64,000 bases of DNA from Zopfochytrium polystomum (lineage: Eukaryota > Chytridiomycota > Chytridiomycetes > Chytridiales > Chytridiaceae): the NCBI GenBank assembly GCA_025765615.1, contig JAIVFJ010000016.1, positions 372,001-436,000 on the forward strand, in the 5' to 3' direction. The notes beneath the pieces were generated by a model. It saw only the letters and a list, made by a program, of their open reading frames with translations. It did not search any database and had not been told where the DNA came from. Both the position numbers and the translations under genes were made by a program. Positions 23,840-33,959 of the stretch are shown here, piece by piece. How positions within the stretch are numbered: position 1 is the first letter of the stretch; every line of letters starts with the position of its first letter.

Positions 23840-24735
23840 TCAGTAAGTCAACGAGACGCAACGGTTCTCCCAATGTCCACTTCCCTGAATGACGTTATCA
23901 AACACCCATCCCCCCACATCCTTCCTGCTGATGGAATACCCAACGGCAGGACCGCGGGCAGAGTCATCTCCGCCAGTGACTTCGACACCGTCCGCAGGAA
24001 CCCACCCCGCCCGCACCTTGTCGGATCCCTTGCGGTCTCCGTCGACCAGCAGCGTCGGCCGAACGACGACAAAGCCCCCAAGGACGCCCTCCTTGTACGC
24101 CGCGACGACGGCATCCTCCATCTGCCGCTTGTCGATGTGCGGGACGGCGAGGAGCCAGTGGTACAGGCCACGGAGGAGGAAAGGAACGTCAGGCGTCTTG
24201 AGGTCGGTACCCGTGGTGGAGATGGCAATCATGGTGGGGCGACGCGCGCCGGCGGCGGGAGGCAGGCCCGACAGCGCCTGGACGACCGTGCGCGCAGCGT
24301 CGGCGCAGATGGATGGGTCGTTGAGGCTGACGGGCTGGAAGAGGCTCGCCTGCATGACCGGGGTGCCGCCGATGCCGCTCACGATGATGTCGACGAGGCG
24401 GTTGTTTGGCGTGAGCGTTTTCCGGACGGCGGCGACGTCTTTGACGTCGCCTTGGACAATGACAAGGTTGCGGTCGATGGTGGATTCGGAGATGACGTGG
24501 CTCTTTGCGAGTATATCGCGAAGCTTGGAGGGTGTTCGTGCAACTGTGGTGACACATAGGGCAATTGGGAGCAGGGGTAAGAATTAAAAAAAAAAAATAA
24601 TAAAAAACCCGTATTGAAGAGGAGACGATGCTCACGTGCAGATACGAGGTACCCGCCTTCGAGCGCGAGAGCGAGCGCGGCCGCGGTGCATCCACCGGTG
24701 GCGCCGAAGAAAGCTATCGCTGGCTTTGTCGGCAT
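23840..24735 (-). CDS. NAD(P)-binding, NmrA-like / atypical SDR protein
   Basis: Exons 24735-24636 and 24543-23840 (804 nt, 267 residues), phase 1 intron with GTGAGC donor and CACAG acceptor. The N-terminus AIAFFGATGGCTAAAL is a Rossmann dinucleotide-binding loop. ALARTPSKLRDIL follows the second strand, VQGDVKD and the VDIIVSGIGG strand follow as in NmrA-like and NAD(P)H-binding family members, then TMIAISTTG and a VVVRPTLLVDG segment. The active-site Tyr-x3-Lys of classical SDRs is not evident, fitting the atypical group. Cytosolic; could be a redox sensor or a reductase, substrate unknown. Confidence 0.8.
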
Positions 24736-25289
24736 GTGCAAAGGAAGTGTGCTTTGAAAAGGTTCTTGTTTGTTGGCTGGCCAGTTCGTGATGGGGCGGC
24801 TTGTCGTCTATTTATCCAACTCGCCTCGGTCCGAGCCACCGCCGGTTCACTGCGGCGTTTGGTTGCGGAAATGCCCGCTCCGCCCGCATTTCCTGACTTG
24901 TCAACTTGCGGCGGACACGGACGGCGTCGCGCGATGCAGGAGTCCTTTACCAATAATTATTTGATGATTCAAGGGGTCTTAAAGGACGCAAGGTGAGCCA
25001 ACCAGCGCTGCCCGCGCACTCCGAAAATCGCCTCAAGCTATCTGGGCCGAAGCAACGAGCGCGTCCTTCAGCGACATCGTCTGCTGATTTGGTCTCTTGG
25101 TCGGCCGTGTTCGCTTTGTTCCGAGTCCACGGCGGCTAGGCGATACACCGCACGTAACATGGACAACGCGGATAATGAGAAATGCGGACTCGACAGCGTA
25201 CAGTTGCAGATAAGCATTGAACGCACGAAGGAGCAAAGAAGAATAGGCTGGTGGTTACTTCCCGACTGCCCAATCGGAAACCAGACAAT
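24736..25289. other. Intergenic, no supported gene
   Basis: Upstream of the NAD(P)-binding gene. No coding frame or motif that I trust. Confidence 0.4.
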
Positions 25290-25560
25290 GGGGCTATCCG
25301 CCCGTAATTGTATTGCACGCCTCGCCACCAAAAAAACCCGCTCACGCAATATGAAATGCCCGCACAACACGCTACCAGGACGTCGGCCGCTTCCACCGAA
25401 TCGGAGCTCGAAATAGATACCCGTTTTGCACGCGACGCAGACGCACACATTCGCACCGCGCGCCGACTCTGCGTCGGCCGCTTCGACCGCATAGGGACTC
25501 GAAATAGAGCCAACGTCTCGCACTGTGGAGGTTACCTGACGGTGACCGAAGGTTGAGGTT
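25290..25560 (-). pseudogene. Decayed family M copy
   Basis: Minus-strand frames contain SISSPYAVEAADAES and SISSSDSVEAADVLVACCAG, both matching SISSPDSIEAADAGE of the large family M gene, and a final GFFGGEACNTITGG matching its GLFGGQECNMIGGG end. The EAAD segment is therefore tandemly duplicated within the remnant. Frames are interrupted by stops and the N-terminal membrane segments are missing. Confidence 0.65.
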
Positions 25561-26408
25561 GGAGTTTAGGTTGAGGTTGCGAGAGCAATGAGGCGTCAAA
25601 GTAACCGGGTTTCTTAATTTAGAAGAAAAAACTTCTTCATTCTCATATTTTTGATGTCCCTATTTGTTCATGTTGGCTGACACGTCCTTCAGTCCAGAAC
25701 GAGAATATCTTATCTCTTATATGTTCTAACCATGAACGCTAGAATTGCTCTTAATACGTGGAGCAGTGCTTAGCAACGCTTAATTCCCCCTTAACTGCAT
25801 CCACCTGCGTGGGAGTGGCGTACGCCTGATGTGGGGAGCGGACGTCATAGCCGTCGCTTTCTCCTGAGGAATCTTGGTATCCTGGAGTCCAAGTGAAGCA
25901 CTAAGCACGCCTCAGAGGGGTTATCAACAAAAGCAAACACGCGATCGTTCTCGCTGTTTCCGACTCGGATGTCGTCAGCATCCGCACTCCAAAAAAATGG
26001 GATGCGGTCGATGGCCGACTCGCTCCGGGGAGAGCGGCCCCGCTTTCTCTTCATCACTGCAGGGCCACAATGTCCACGCTGTGGGATCTGCAGAGCTCGT
26101 TAAAGTCGACCGTCTTCGGTCATTCCACTTGTATCCGCTCGACCCAGCGGCTCGCGCTTGCCGAGGCAAAGGTTGGCGACGCTGTCCGGCCGCCACTGGA
26201 TGTGTAGCTAAAGGAGAGGGCCGTCCAACACACGTCGATGACGGGAACGAGCGGCGGCTTGTTATGCAGAAAAGTTCAGAGAGCACGCTCGTAGGCAGTT
26301 CGACTCCCAAGCCCCTTTTTCCAAGCTTCACAAAGTCGCGGCCTGTTGTAATTTCTTTTGGTTAACCCCCGCTCGCTGCTGTGAAAGTGACGCATTGAAC
26401 TCGTTTCT
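25561..26408. other. Intergenic, no supported gene
   Basis: Short TTGAGGTTGGAGTTTAGG-like GT-rich repeats near 25550-25580; otherwise no recognisable feature. Confidence 0.4.
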
Positions 26409-26517
26409 ATGACCACGTCAAAGGTTTTTCTAGAATTTTGCAACAATAGTAGCATGAGCTCCCTTCCCCATCGAGGAGGCGGTGGTGGCCAACGGACCTC
26501 CCGCAGCCGCAGTGACG

Positions 26518-26548
26518 AGCAGCAGGAGCAGCAGCAGCAGCAGCAGCA
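26518..26548 (+). repeat. CAG/CAA poly-glutamine repeat
   Basis: Codes for DEQQEQQQQQQQA within the N-terminal part of the HNH gene. Confidence 0.85.
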
Positions 26549-27797
26549 AGCGATCGTCCACCACCCGTCGTTGTTGTCGTCGTCTCAGCCAGGAAACGAT
26601 GAGACATTGACTACAACTCCTTTCTTTGCCGTTACGCCACCGCCACGTGCTCCCCCCCCTCTCCGGCACGCCGACTTGACCTCTATGTCGCTAAACGACT
26701 TGAAACTGCACCGGTTGCTGGAAGTGGACCACCCCCGACCGAGTGCAGGCCATTCTCGATATCATCTGTCTGAGGGAGGCTGAGGCTGAGGCGGAGGCGG
26801 AGGCAAAGAGAGAGCTTATTGCACTCGTTAATAGAGGTGATGATGGTCCCCAGGAGAAAAGCCGTTATTTCCATGCTCGCCAATGTCTACGAGGCTGAAG
26901 TAATTATGAAGAAGAGTCCTGCGCGAGCTGGTAAGGGTTTTTCAGATTTTCGTCCTCGGTCTCACTTATAGTCTCTGCTCTTTCGACAATGTAAATGAAG
27001 AACCTGCACACAATCGGATTCAGTCTAAAGGCGGCCGCAGCATCAGCCAAGGCCGAATCGATTCTAGCCGCCCCTTTGCATTGTCGAACCCGGACTTGGA
27101 CAGGCTTGACATTCAACCCACACTCATTCAAAACGTCTTAGTTCGTGAGGCTTTTGAAAGATCTGCGAGGCTTTCCCGAATCGCAAGGCTCAGCCATTCC
27201 GGACCCTGGCTTCGGTATTACTTGCTCCGACCTTTACGGATCCACCTCCGCTGTCGTCGGTACCAGCGGGTGTCGGGCAGCGAAATCCGCAGTTTGAGGG
27301 ATTTCAGCAAAGAGTGTGCGAAATTATTAGAGGAACTCCCTGCAAGGAGCTGTCATTGCTCTCTAAAGATTTTGATGACAAGTTTATAAAGCCATTCACT
27401 GCAAGAGGCGAATCCAACCTAGATCCATCGCCCCGGAGTTCGGAAGCCTCATTCGTTGCCGGTCCACCCCCCGCCAAAATGCAGTGTAAAGGCGATGTCC
27501 GCAAGCTTGTTCGTGAGCGTGACGATCGTTGTGTTTTGACCGGCCACTATGAAAAAGATCAAAGCTTTCAAGTTTCCCACATCATACCTGTCAGCCTTTC
27601 CAATTCTGATAGCATCGTTCAAAACTTTATTCGTTCTTTGATTCCAAATTTGCCCATAACGTTTTTCGAGAACATCGACTCCGTGGAGAACGCGATGTTG
27701 CTGAGCCCTTACGCACACACCTTATTTCGCAGGTTTTCATGGTTCATCGTCAGACGTGGCGAGGATGAAGACTATTTGGCGATGCAAGTGAAAGGTG

Positions 27798-27802
27798 AAT
27801 AG
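27798..27802. repeat. Target-site duplication AATAG (left)
   Basis: Perfect 5-bp direct repeat with 32838-32842, flanking the copia element. Its last three bases are also an in-frame TAG in the unspliced HNH frame. Confidence 0.9.
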
Positions 27803-28081
27803 TAATGGGAATTCGTACCCACTAGCAGTGTAGCGGGGTGACCGCGTACAAGGGTTGTGAAGGATTGGAGACAGGTTTTTGGGTAGAGGGGCTTTTATTC
27901 AATGAGGTTCTCTTATCTTCACTGCTGCTTCCCTCCCACACCTTACTGCCTTTTATACTGCCCAGAAGGAAAGACACTTCCCCAAATTTTGAGGATGCTT
28001 GGGCCACTCTGCACTTTACCAAGTGCAAGTGCAGTGCTGCAGACAAATCCTCCCAAAATTCTGTCTGCCCAAATTCCAACA
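27803..28081 (-). repeat. Copia 3' LTR
   Basis: Left copy on the plus strand, the 3' LTR in element orientation. 278 of 279 bases equal the other LTR. Confidence 0.95.
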
Positions 28082-28090
28082 CTCCCCCTG
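28082..28090 (-). promoter_or_regulatory. Polypurine tract of the copia element
   Basis: Reads CAGGGGGAG on the minus strand immediately before the 3' LTR; priming site for plus-strand DNA synthesis. Confidence 0.75.
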
Positions 28091-28163
28091 GCACAGCATT
28101 CGAAAAGGAAAGAGGTCAAAGAAAACAAAAAAAACTTTGACAAGCACATGCTGGAACACGTGT

Positions 28164-29960
28164 CTAAACTATCTGGATAAATTTCTTGAATTCCGTCATC
28201 CGAGGCCCGTTCACTCCTTTTGTGAGTGGATCAGCCACCATCTGCGTGGTGCTGATGTGTCGTACTTCCACTTCCTTGTTCGCAACGCGTTCGCGAATGA
28301 AGTGGTACTTAATTTCTATGTGCTTGGATCGCTCGTGTGCCTCAGGGTTTTTCGCGATAGCAATCGCGCTTGTGTTGTCACAATATATCACTGTTGGCCC
28401 CTGCTGTGGGAGCCCAAACCGTCCGAGCAATCCGCGAAGCCAAACTGCTTCCTGCACTGCGAAGTACAATGCCATGTACTCCGCTTCCATTGTTGATGTC
28501 GCGATGGTCGGTTGAAGCTTCGATTTCCAACTGATCACCGACCCACCGAGCGTAAAAATGTAGCCCGTGGTTGACCGTCGCGAGTCTGCGTCAGACCCCC
28601 AATCAGAGTCCGAGTACCCAATGAGTCCGAGGTTAGAGTCCTGGGGGTAAAAGATGCCGGACTCTGCTGTAGTGGCGACATACTGTGCCACTCGTTCTGC
28701 TGCGATGAGGTGATGGCGTCGAGGTTCTGACATGAATCGCGAAAGAACGCCGACAGAGAAAGATAAATCTGGCCTTGTCATGGTCGCAAGCCAATTTATC
28801 GATCCTACCAAATGTCGGTAGAACTCGCCATCTGCTGGGGTGTTGAGGTCCGGCTGAATCGACATCGCCCGCGGTGTCGAGTTCCGATCCATGGGGGTGG
28901 CCAACCGCTGCACGCGCTGGATCTCACTTCCCAATGAGATAGCTTTGCCAGGCTGGGACAACCGAGTCCCTCCTGGTAATCGATCGCGATGGAGTCCCAC
29001 AAAACTGGCCGGGTCGTCGTCCTTCCGGCCCTTAAACTTTGCTAACAGCTCGTCAGCTGCTGCGTGGACATCCGATCGCCAATCTCCCCCAAACATTATA
29101 TCATCAACATGTACGAGACTAACTAATAGCCTCCGATCCTCAGGTGGGCCAATCTCACGCGTAAACATGCATCGATCGTGATCGGTCCGAATCCACCCAA
29201 GTGTTTCCATTGCTTCACCGAACGTATCATACCAGGTTCGGCCGGCCTGCTTGAGGCCGTAAATTGCCCGTTGCAGCCAACAGACAAGATCGTGGCTGCC
29301 AACTTCGAGACCTTCTGGGATCTCGAGATAAATCTCAACATCCACCTTGCCAATCAAGAATGCTGTTGAGATGTCGACAGAGACAAGGAACCATGATCGA
29401 GCCGTTGCGATTGCAAAGAAAATCCGCGTTGTTGTCTGCCGTACTACCGGAGAAAATGTTTCTCCGTAATCTCCTTGTCTTTGTGCATATCCCCGTGCCA
29501 CCAACCGAGCCTTGTACCGTGTGATCTGTCCAGCTGAGTCCTTCTTGAGATCGAATACCCACTTTGCCGTGAGGGTCTTTTTGTCCTTGGGCCGCTTCTT
29601 CAGGATCCATACACCGTTTGTTTTCATGGATTCGAGTTCTGAAGCAATTGCCTTTTTCCATTCTTCCGCATCTGGCCGGGAGAGTGCCTCCTTGTAAGAT
29701 CGGGGTGGCACCTGCAGTTCAATCGGTACAGAGATGAAGGCCTTGCCCGATCGGGTAGATCGCTGTTCACTGATGACGTTGCCTTGGTGGACTTCAGAAT
29801 GGTAAGGTCCAAACTGTGATTGGTGTTGCGGTTGGTCTTCTTGTGGCTCGTCGTCACCAGAAAAAGGTTCTGGTGTGTGTGCTTCCGGCTGAGGAGGCCG
29901 GCAGTACTGGTAGAGCACGTGGGGCCGCAGGATCCGTATCTGATTCATTATCAGAATCAA
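28164..29960 (-). CDS. Copia reverse transcriptase / RNase H region
   Basis: Open frame of up to 598 codons. RT landmarks: WKKAIASELESMKTNGVW, KWVFDLKKDSAG, RYKARLVARGYAQ, the SVDISTAFL palm aspartate (VDIS), IYGLKQAGRTWYD and the catalytic VHVDD (His in place of the more usual Tyr). RNase H landmarks: GYSDSDWGSDADSRRSTTGY, TSTMEAEYMAL, YCDNTSAI, and VADPLTKG near the end. Around 28970-29010 the stretch between FVGL and LSQPGK reads better in another frame (AIDYQEGL), suggesting two compensating indels. Expressed only as part of a Gag-Pol polyprotein in an intact element. Confidence 0.93.
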   Translation of the reverse strand: MILIMNQIRILRPHVLYQYCRPPQPEAHTPEPFSGDDEPQEDQPQHQSQFGPYHSEVHQGNVISEQRSTRSGKAFISVPIELQVPPRSYKEALSRPDAEEWKKAIASELESMKTNGVWILKKRPKDKKTLTAKWVFDLKKDSAGQITRYKARLVARGYAQRQGDYGETFSPVVRQTTTRIFFAIATARSWFLVSVDISTAFLIGKVDVEIYLEIPEGLEVGSHDLVCWLQRAIYGLKQAGRTWYDTFGEAMETLGWIRTDHDRCMFTREIGPPEDRRLLVSLVHVDDIMFGGDWRSDVHAAADELLAKFKGRKDDDPASFVGLHRDRLPGGTRLSQPGKAISLGSEIQRVQRLATPMDRNSTPRAMSIQPDLNTPADGEFYRHLVGSINWLATMTRPDLSFSVGVLSRFMSEPRRHHLIAAERVAQYVATTAESGIFYPQDSNLGLIGYSDSDWGSDADSRRSTTGYIFTLGGSVISWKSKLQPTIATSTMEAEYMALYFAVQEAVWLRGLLGRFGLPQQGPTVIYCDNTSAIAIAKNPEAHERSKHIEIKYHFIRERVANKEVEVRHISTTQMVADPLTKGVNGPRMTEFKKFIQIV

Positions 29961-30960
29961 AGGGGTCCGAATCGATCAATGTGGGCATATTGTACGTTCC
30001 TTCCTCAAAGGGGAAGGAATCTTCAAAGAATCTTGCACTCCTTACTCTCCTTATCACATTATCGCCGAGGTGGAGAACTCGATAAATCTGGCCGGCGTCG
30101 CCCTCATAGCCGATCAAGACACCGCGCCATGCGCGCGGCCCGAAGACACTTTTTCTGTCTTCCTTTTCAATATGGGCATAAACCTCGCACCCGTATGCCC
30201 GGAGATTTGCCAAATTGGGTTTCCTTCCATATAATACCTCGTAAGGAGTTTTGCTGTCTGCTCGCGGAATTCGGTTGTGCAAGAAGGCTGCCGTCCGCAT
30301 GGCCTCTCCCCACCATCGGATCGGTAGATTTGCACCAAGCAGCAGAGAGCGTGTTTTGTCTTTCAATGTCCTGACAGCGCGTTCTGCATGACCGTTTGAA
30401 TCCGGATTTCTTGGCACTGTGCGTTTGTGTCGGATACCCAACACGGTCAATTGCTGCCGGAATTCGTTCGAGATAAATTCTCCTCCCCCATCCGAGCGAA
30501 TTGCCAAGACTTTCTTGTTTGTCTCCCTTTCCATTTTGGAGATGAAAAGGAGAACTTCTGTGGCCGCATCACTTTTTAGCCTTATTGGGATGGCTGCCAA
30601 TGCTGATCCAGGTTCAATGCTAACAACCAGTGCATATTTGTCTCCAGTGGTTGTCGGTGGGAGCGGGCCAGCCAGATCGACATGTAAAATCATTTTTCCA
30701 TCAGGGACAACCCTGTTCGTCTCCGGATGTGGTTGTCGTGTCGACTTAGATTGTGCGCAGACACGACATTCTGTCTCTTCTTCTGTGTCGATCTGTGGAA
30801 CACCAGTGACACCCTTCTTCATCTGAACAGAAAGCTGGGAAGGGGCACCTGGGTGTCCAAGCCGCCTGTGTAGCACCGCCGAAGAAACTGTTGCAAGTGC
30901 CACCAACTTCCCCGACAAAGTAATTGGGTAAACGTATGGTAGGTCTGCATCCTCATGCAC
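29854..30960 (-). CDS. Copia integrase region
   Basis: GAG-pre-integrase segment HRRLGHPGAPSQL and ECRVCAQSKSTR form the HHCC zinc site. The catalytic core has Asp in ILHVDLAGP, Asp in RSDGGGEFISN and Glu in NGHAERAVRTL. It continues to GYEGDAGQIYRV and an acidic linker DSDPFDSDNESDTDP before the RT frame. The frame is offset from both neighbours, so one-base indels or misreads separate it. Confidence 0.93.
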   Translation of the reverse strand: MHEDADLPYVYPITLSGKLVALATVSSAVLHRRLGHPGAPSQLSVQMKKGVTGVPQIDTEEETECRVCAQSKSTRQPHPETNRVVPDGKMILHVDLAGPLPPTTTGDKYALVVSIEPGSALAAIPIRLKSDAATEVLLFISKMERETNKKVLAIRSDGGGEFISNEFRQQLTVLGIRHKRTVPRNPDSNGHAERAVRTLKDKTRSLLLGANLPIRWWGEAMRTAAFLHNRIPRADSKTPYEVLYGRKPNLANLRAYGCEVYAHIEKEDRKSVFGPRAWRGVLIGYEGDAGQIYRVLHLGDNVIRRVRSARFFEDSFPFEEGTYNMPTLIDSDPFDSDNESDTDPAAPRALPVLPASSAGSTHTRTFFW

Positions 30961-30999
30961 TGGAATCGTGTATCTGCACTATGGAAAAACGATCCTCGT

Positions 31000-31736
31000 A
31001 GTTTGTCCAAATGTCACTACTGCGCCTTCATTCGTTAACTGCTGTACTGAAAGAAGGTTGTAGTGGAAGGTCGGGATGTGTAAAGCTATGGTCTTAATGA
31101 GCCGTTTCCTGTGCGCTTGTCGTCCTAGGGGCGGCTCTGCCCAGAAGTAGATCATGCCCATCCCAATTGCCTGGTGCGAGAGGAGACACTGGGCCAATTT
31201 GCTGTCAATGGAAAATACTCCTTTGGGAAGCATGCCCGTTCACATACGTAATGGCATGTGGCGCCGGAGTCCAGTATCATTGTATAATCCTGTGTCATTT
31301 TCCCATTTGTCTTCTGGGACATTAATGCCAAGTGTGCCGCACCGTTTCCAAATTTGTCCAAAAATTTGTCTGTTTCCTGACTGCTGTCCCGTCCCTTCTG
31401 TTTCCTGCTGCTGCCTCTGTAGCGCCCATTTCCGTCCTGTCGTCCTCGATTGCTATTGTGGGGGTTGTTCCGCCGTGCCGATCGACATTCCACAGATTTA
31501 TGGCCCTGCTTCCTGCAATTGAAGCAGTTGCCAGTGAAGCGCGAGGATGTCGCCATCAATGCCAAGCTGGAGGACGATGGCGTCGGCATGATAGTTTTCC
31601 CTAGATCAGCGGCTCCCACATACGCCGGAGACTCTCGGGCCGCTGCTTCCAACATTTGCCGCTTCACAAATTCAACTGTGAGTGGCGCAGTGACGAGATC
31701 GCGATTATCGTCATGGTGTCGCGAAAACTGCGCCAT
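31000..31736 (-). pseudogene. Copia nucleocapsid zinc knuckle and protease region, frame-broken
   Basis: CFNCRKQGHKSVEC is a CCHC zinc knuckle. MILDSGATCHYV contains the DSGA active site of the retroelement aspartic protease. The frame breaks near 31200, and the C-terminal protease part (NLLSVQQLTNEGAVVTF) continues in another frame to about 30980. Confidence 0.88.
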
Positions 31737-32554
31737 ACTGGATCGTCAATCGGGACTGAATTTAGGTAGAATCCCACTTGCAAAGCCGCTTCAAACTTCA
31801 TACCCGCAGCTTCCAGTTGATCAAATGCCAGGGAGAGTCTCTGGATGTGAGTTTGCATATTTGTTCCGGGCTTGTAAATCGTGGTGAAAAGTCGTCGTTG
31901 GATCTCATACGCTGTTGCTGCCTGAACTTTGTCATAAGTGTCATTCAGGGCTTTCCACATTTCATATGCCATTGTAGCCGATCCGCATGCCGCAAACAGG
32001 TCTGGATGGATCTTGTCCAAGATATATGATGCCGCCTGGCTGTCCAATTTTCGTTCGTCATCTGTCATTGCTACGCCTCGATCCGTTGTGACGTAGTCTT
32101 TGAGGCCCTTCGAGGCAAGAAGAAACAGCATCCTTGTTTTCCACTGTCGGAAGTTTGCACCACCAAAGACAGGAAAGTTCTTGAATTCATCAGAAGATGT
32201 GGAGATGTTAACGATCGGTCCTGATCGTACAGGGGAAGGTGCCCTTGACATGTCAGTCGGTGGTGGAGTTGCTGTTGGTGGGGCAGAGGATGATCGAGGA
32301 GATGGTCGGGGTCGAGGGGGGATGGGAGGAGGTTCTCGTCGTCGAGGAGGTACTTCCGGGGTAGGTGATCGGGATCGTGGGGATCTTGTATATGATGCGG
32401 TACCCGAGAACGGAGATGACGGTCTTGATGGCCTTAGGGTAGCTGAAGCTGGTCGTGGACGATGTAGTCTTGCAAAGTTAAGGGGGTTGGCGAAGTCAAG
32501 GCCTTCTCGTACGTCAAAGAATTCGTCGTCGTCACCCTGGGAGCTTGGGCTCAT
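31664..32554 (-). CDS. Copia Gag capsid region
   Basis: Starts at ATG 32554, four bases inside the internal region. A Pro/Ser/Arg-rich N-terminus (about 1-110) is followed by FPVFGGANFRQWKTRMLFLL, the typical start of the copia Gag domain, then YEMWKALNDTYDK and LSLAFDQLEAAGMKF. The frame is lost at FRDTMTI; the neighbouring frame resumes DNRDLVTAPLTVEFV. Confidence 0.92.
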   Translation of the reverse strand: MSPSSQGDDDEFFDVREGLDFANPLNFARLHRPRPASATLRPSRPSSPFSGTASYTRSPRSRSPTPEVPPRRREPPPIPPRPRPSPRSSSAPPTATPPPTDMSRAPSPVRSGPIVNISTSSDEFKNFPVFGGANFRQWKTRMLFLLASKGLKDYVTTDRGVAMTDDERKLDSQAASYILDKIHPDLFAACGSATMAYEMWKALNDTYDKVQAATAYEIQRRLFTTIYKPGTNMQTHIQRLSLAFDQLEAAGMKFEAALQVGFYLNSVPIDDPVWRSFRDTMTIIAISSLRHSQLNL

Positions 32555-32558
32555 AACC
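32547..32558 (-). promoter_or_regulatory. Copia primer-binding site, half-tRNA type
   Basis: On the minus strand GGTTATGAGCCC directly follows the 5' LTR. Its complement GGGCTCATAACC is the anticodon stem-loop of initiator tRNA-Met, the primer used by copia-type elements that cut this tRNA in half. The ATG inside it is the gag start codon. Confidence 0.8.
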
Positions 32559-32837
32559 TAATGGGAATTCGTACCCACTAGCAGTGTAGCGGGGTGACTG
32601 CGTACAAGGGTTGTGAAGGATTGGAGACAGGTTTTTGGGTAGAGGGGCTTTTATTCAATGAGGTTCTCTTATCTTCACTGCTGCTTCCCTCCCACACCTT
32701 ACTGCCTTTTATACTGCCCAGAAGGAAAGACACTTCCCCAAATTTTGAGGATGCTTGGGCCACTCTGCACTTTACCAAGTGCAAGTGCAGTGCTGCAGAC
32801 AAATCCTCCCAAAATTCTGTCTGCCCAAATTCCAACA
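32559..32837 (-). repeat. Copia 5' LTR
   Basis: Right copy on the plus strand; the 5' LTR in element orientation, hence the promoter-bearing copy. Confidence 0.95.
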
Positions 32838-32842
32838 AATAG
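32838..32842. repeat. Target-site duplication AATAG (right)
   Basis: Matches 27798-27802 exactly. Confidence 0.9.
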
Positions 32843-33165
32843 CAAATCAACGTTTAATGGTTTCGTTCCTTTACCTCTTGCTGATTCCCCACTTCCCCGC
32901 CAGCTTTTGCATCTCCCGTCGCGCAGATGACGGGCAACTTGGGGGCCAATTCACAGGACGAGTGCAGGACGCTGGGCCTCCTATGACTATCGTTTCGTCT
33001 TTCAACCAGCCACTTTTCATCGCGAAAGGCGGACCCCACCTGGACAGCACGTACTTACGCGTTCATGAGCTTGTTGCACGAATAATCTGGATGAGAGGTG
33101 CTACAATAAATGGGACGACGAAGTCGACATTGTGGTCTACGGAGCGGAATCAGTCGAGGAGATGA

Positions 33166-33959
33166 GCACGACAGAGAAGGTTGCGAGGTACTTCCAGTCC
33201 AGCAGGTCGGATGCAACCTTGGACCCGGTTGGTGGACTGGTCGAGGGCTGAAGTGATGCTTCCTAACAAATGTGCGTGTGAAGAACAACAGGGGCTGTTT
33301 GAATTCTTGTGACTTTCCTTTGAACACCTTTCTTGTTTGTGCCCGATTATTTCAGGTTTGAGAGATAGCTGATGAGTGCAGGTTAATTTTTGGGGTGCGG
33401 CTTGTGTGATGAGGGGTCGTCGTGATTCAGACGACAAAGCCAGTGGCAATGACTTTGGTATCCGCTCGCTTGCAGCAAAGTAGGGCTGACGCTAGAACCA
33501 GCCCAAAGTCTATTGACAAATACAAGAAGAAGCCGCAGCACTGGGCAGCCGTAACGGCAGCCGTTCACCCTCTTCCCCCCTCCCCCCACCACCGGCCCCG
33601 CCTGACATGAAACTTGAAAACTTGAAAACTTGAAAACCATCCAAATAACTCGGTTGTCCCATGCTAAGGGAGCCGAAATTTTTTGGCACGGAAATCGAGT
33701 GTGCCTGGGTGAGGGAGCGGGTGAGGAGATTGGCGGCGCAGTCTTATGTTTGATTTGTCACTTTCGCATATGGATGTATGTGTGTGAGTCATAAAGAAAC
33801 CCAAATGCGTCCACTGAGTCCCAAGAGCGGTAGGCCCGCATCAACACGTCGTCACCGAGTGGAGCGATTGGCTTCAACGGTGAAACCAAACCGCCCACAA
33901 TGATTCCCTTATCGGCAACTGAATCGACGGACCGAACGGAGACCGTGCCCACCGCCCCA
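33166..33959. other. Intergenic, no supported gene
   Basis: 3' flank of the HNH gene. Contains a short ACTTGAAA triplication near 33609-33637. No gene recognised. Confidence 0.4.

Larger units (their letters stand above)
27803..32837 (-). mobile_element. Ty1/copia LTR retrotransposon (5.03 kb, antisense to host gene)
   Basis: Two 279-bp LTRs (27803-28081 and 32559-32837) differ at one base (C or T at the 41st LTR base), and the element is flanked by the 5-bp duplication AATAG, so the insertion is recent. In element orientation the LTR starts TGTTGGAATTTGG and ends CCCATTA. The internal region has gag, protease, integrase, reverse transcriptase and RNase H in the copia order. The coding sequence shows about four frame changes (near 31700, 31200, 30965, 29900), so this copy is probably not autonomous. 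A primer site overlaps the gag ATG, and a GGGGGAG polypurine tract abuts the 3' LTR. Confidence 0.96.
26409..33165 (+). pseudogene. HNH-nuclease-domain gene, interrupted by copia in its last intron
   Basis: N-terminal part (26409 on) has a poly-Gln run and DLKLHRLLEVDHP. A run of five C at about 26730 shifts the frame; with four C it would continue DRVQAILDIICLREAEAEAEAE. Further frame problems lie between 26840 and 27290, with one plausible intron (GTAAGG to TTATAG, about 26930-26970). The clear domain is at 27270-27794: RERDDRCVLTG, then VSHIIPVSLSNS and ENAMLLSPYAHTLFRRFSWFIV, the His/Asn pattern of the fungal HNH_2-type domain. The last exon is 32927-33165 (DGQLGGQFTGRVQD, then PLFIAKGGPHLDST). 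Exon phases match across an intron with donor at 27795 and acceptor at 32926; without the transposon this intron would be 92 bp. Probably decaying; nuclease activity unknown. Confidence 0.6.

Noticed and set aside
26430..26669. Minus-strand frame with a Leu run
   Set aside because: Antisense of the CAG poly-glutamine repeat.
29115..29135. VHVDD instead of YVDD in the copia reverse transcriptase as an inactivating change
   Set aside because: A His variant at this position occurs in other copia-type elements, so I do not count it as damage.
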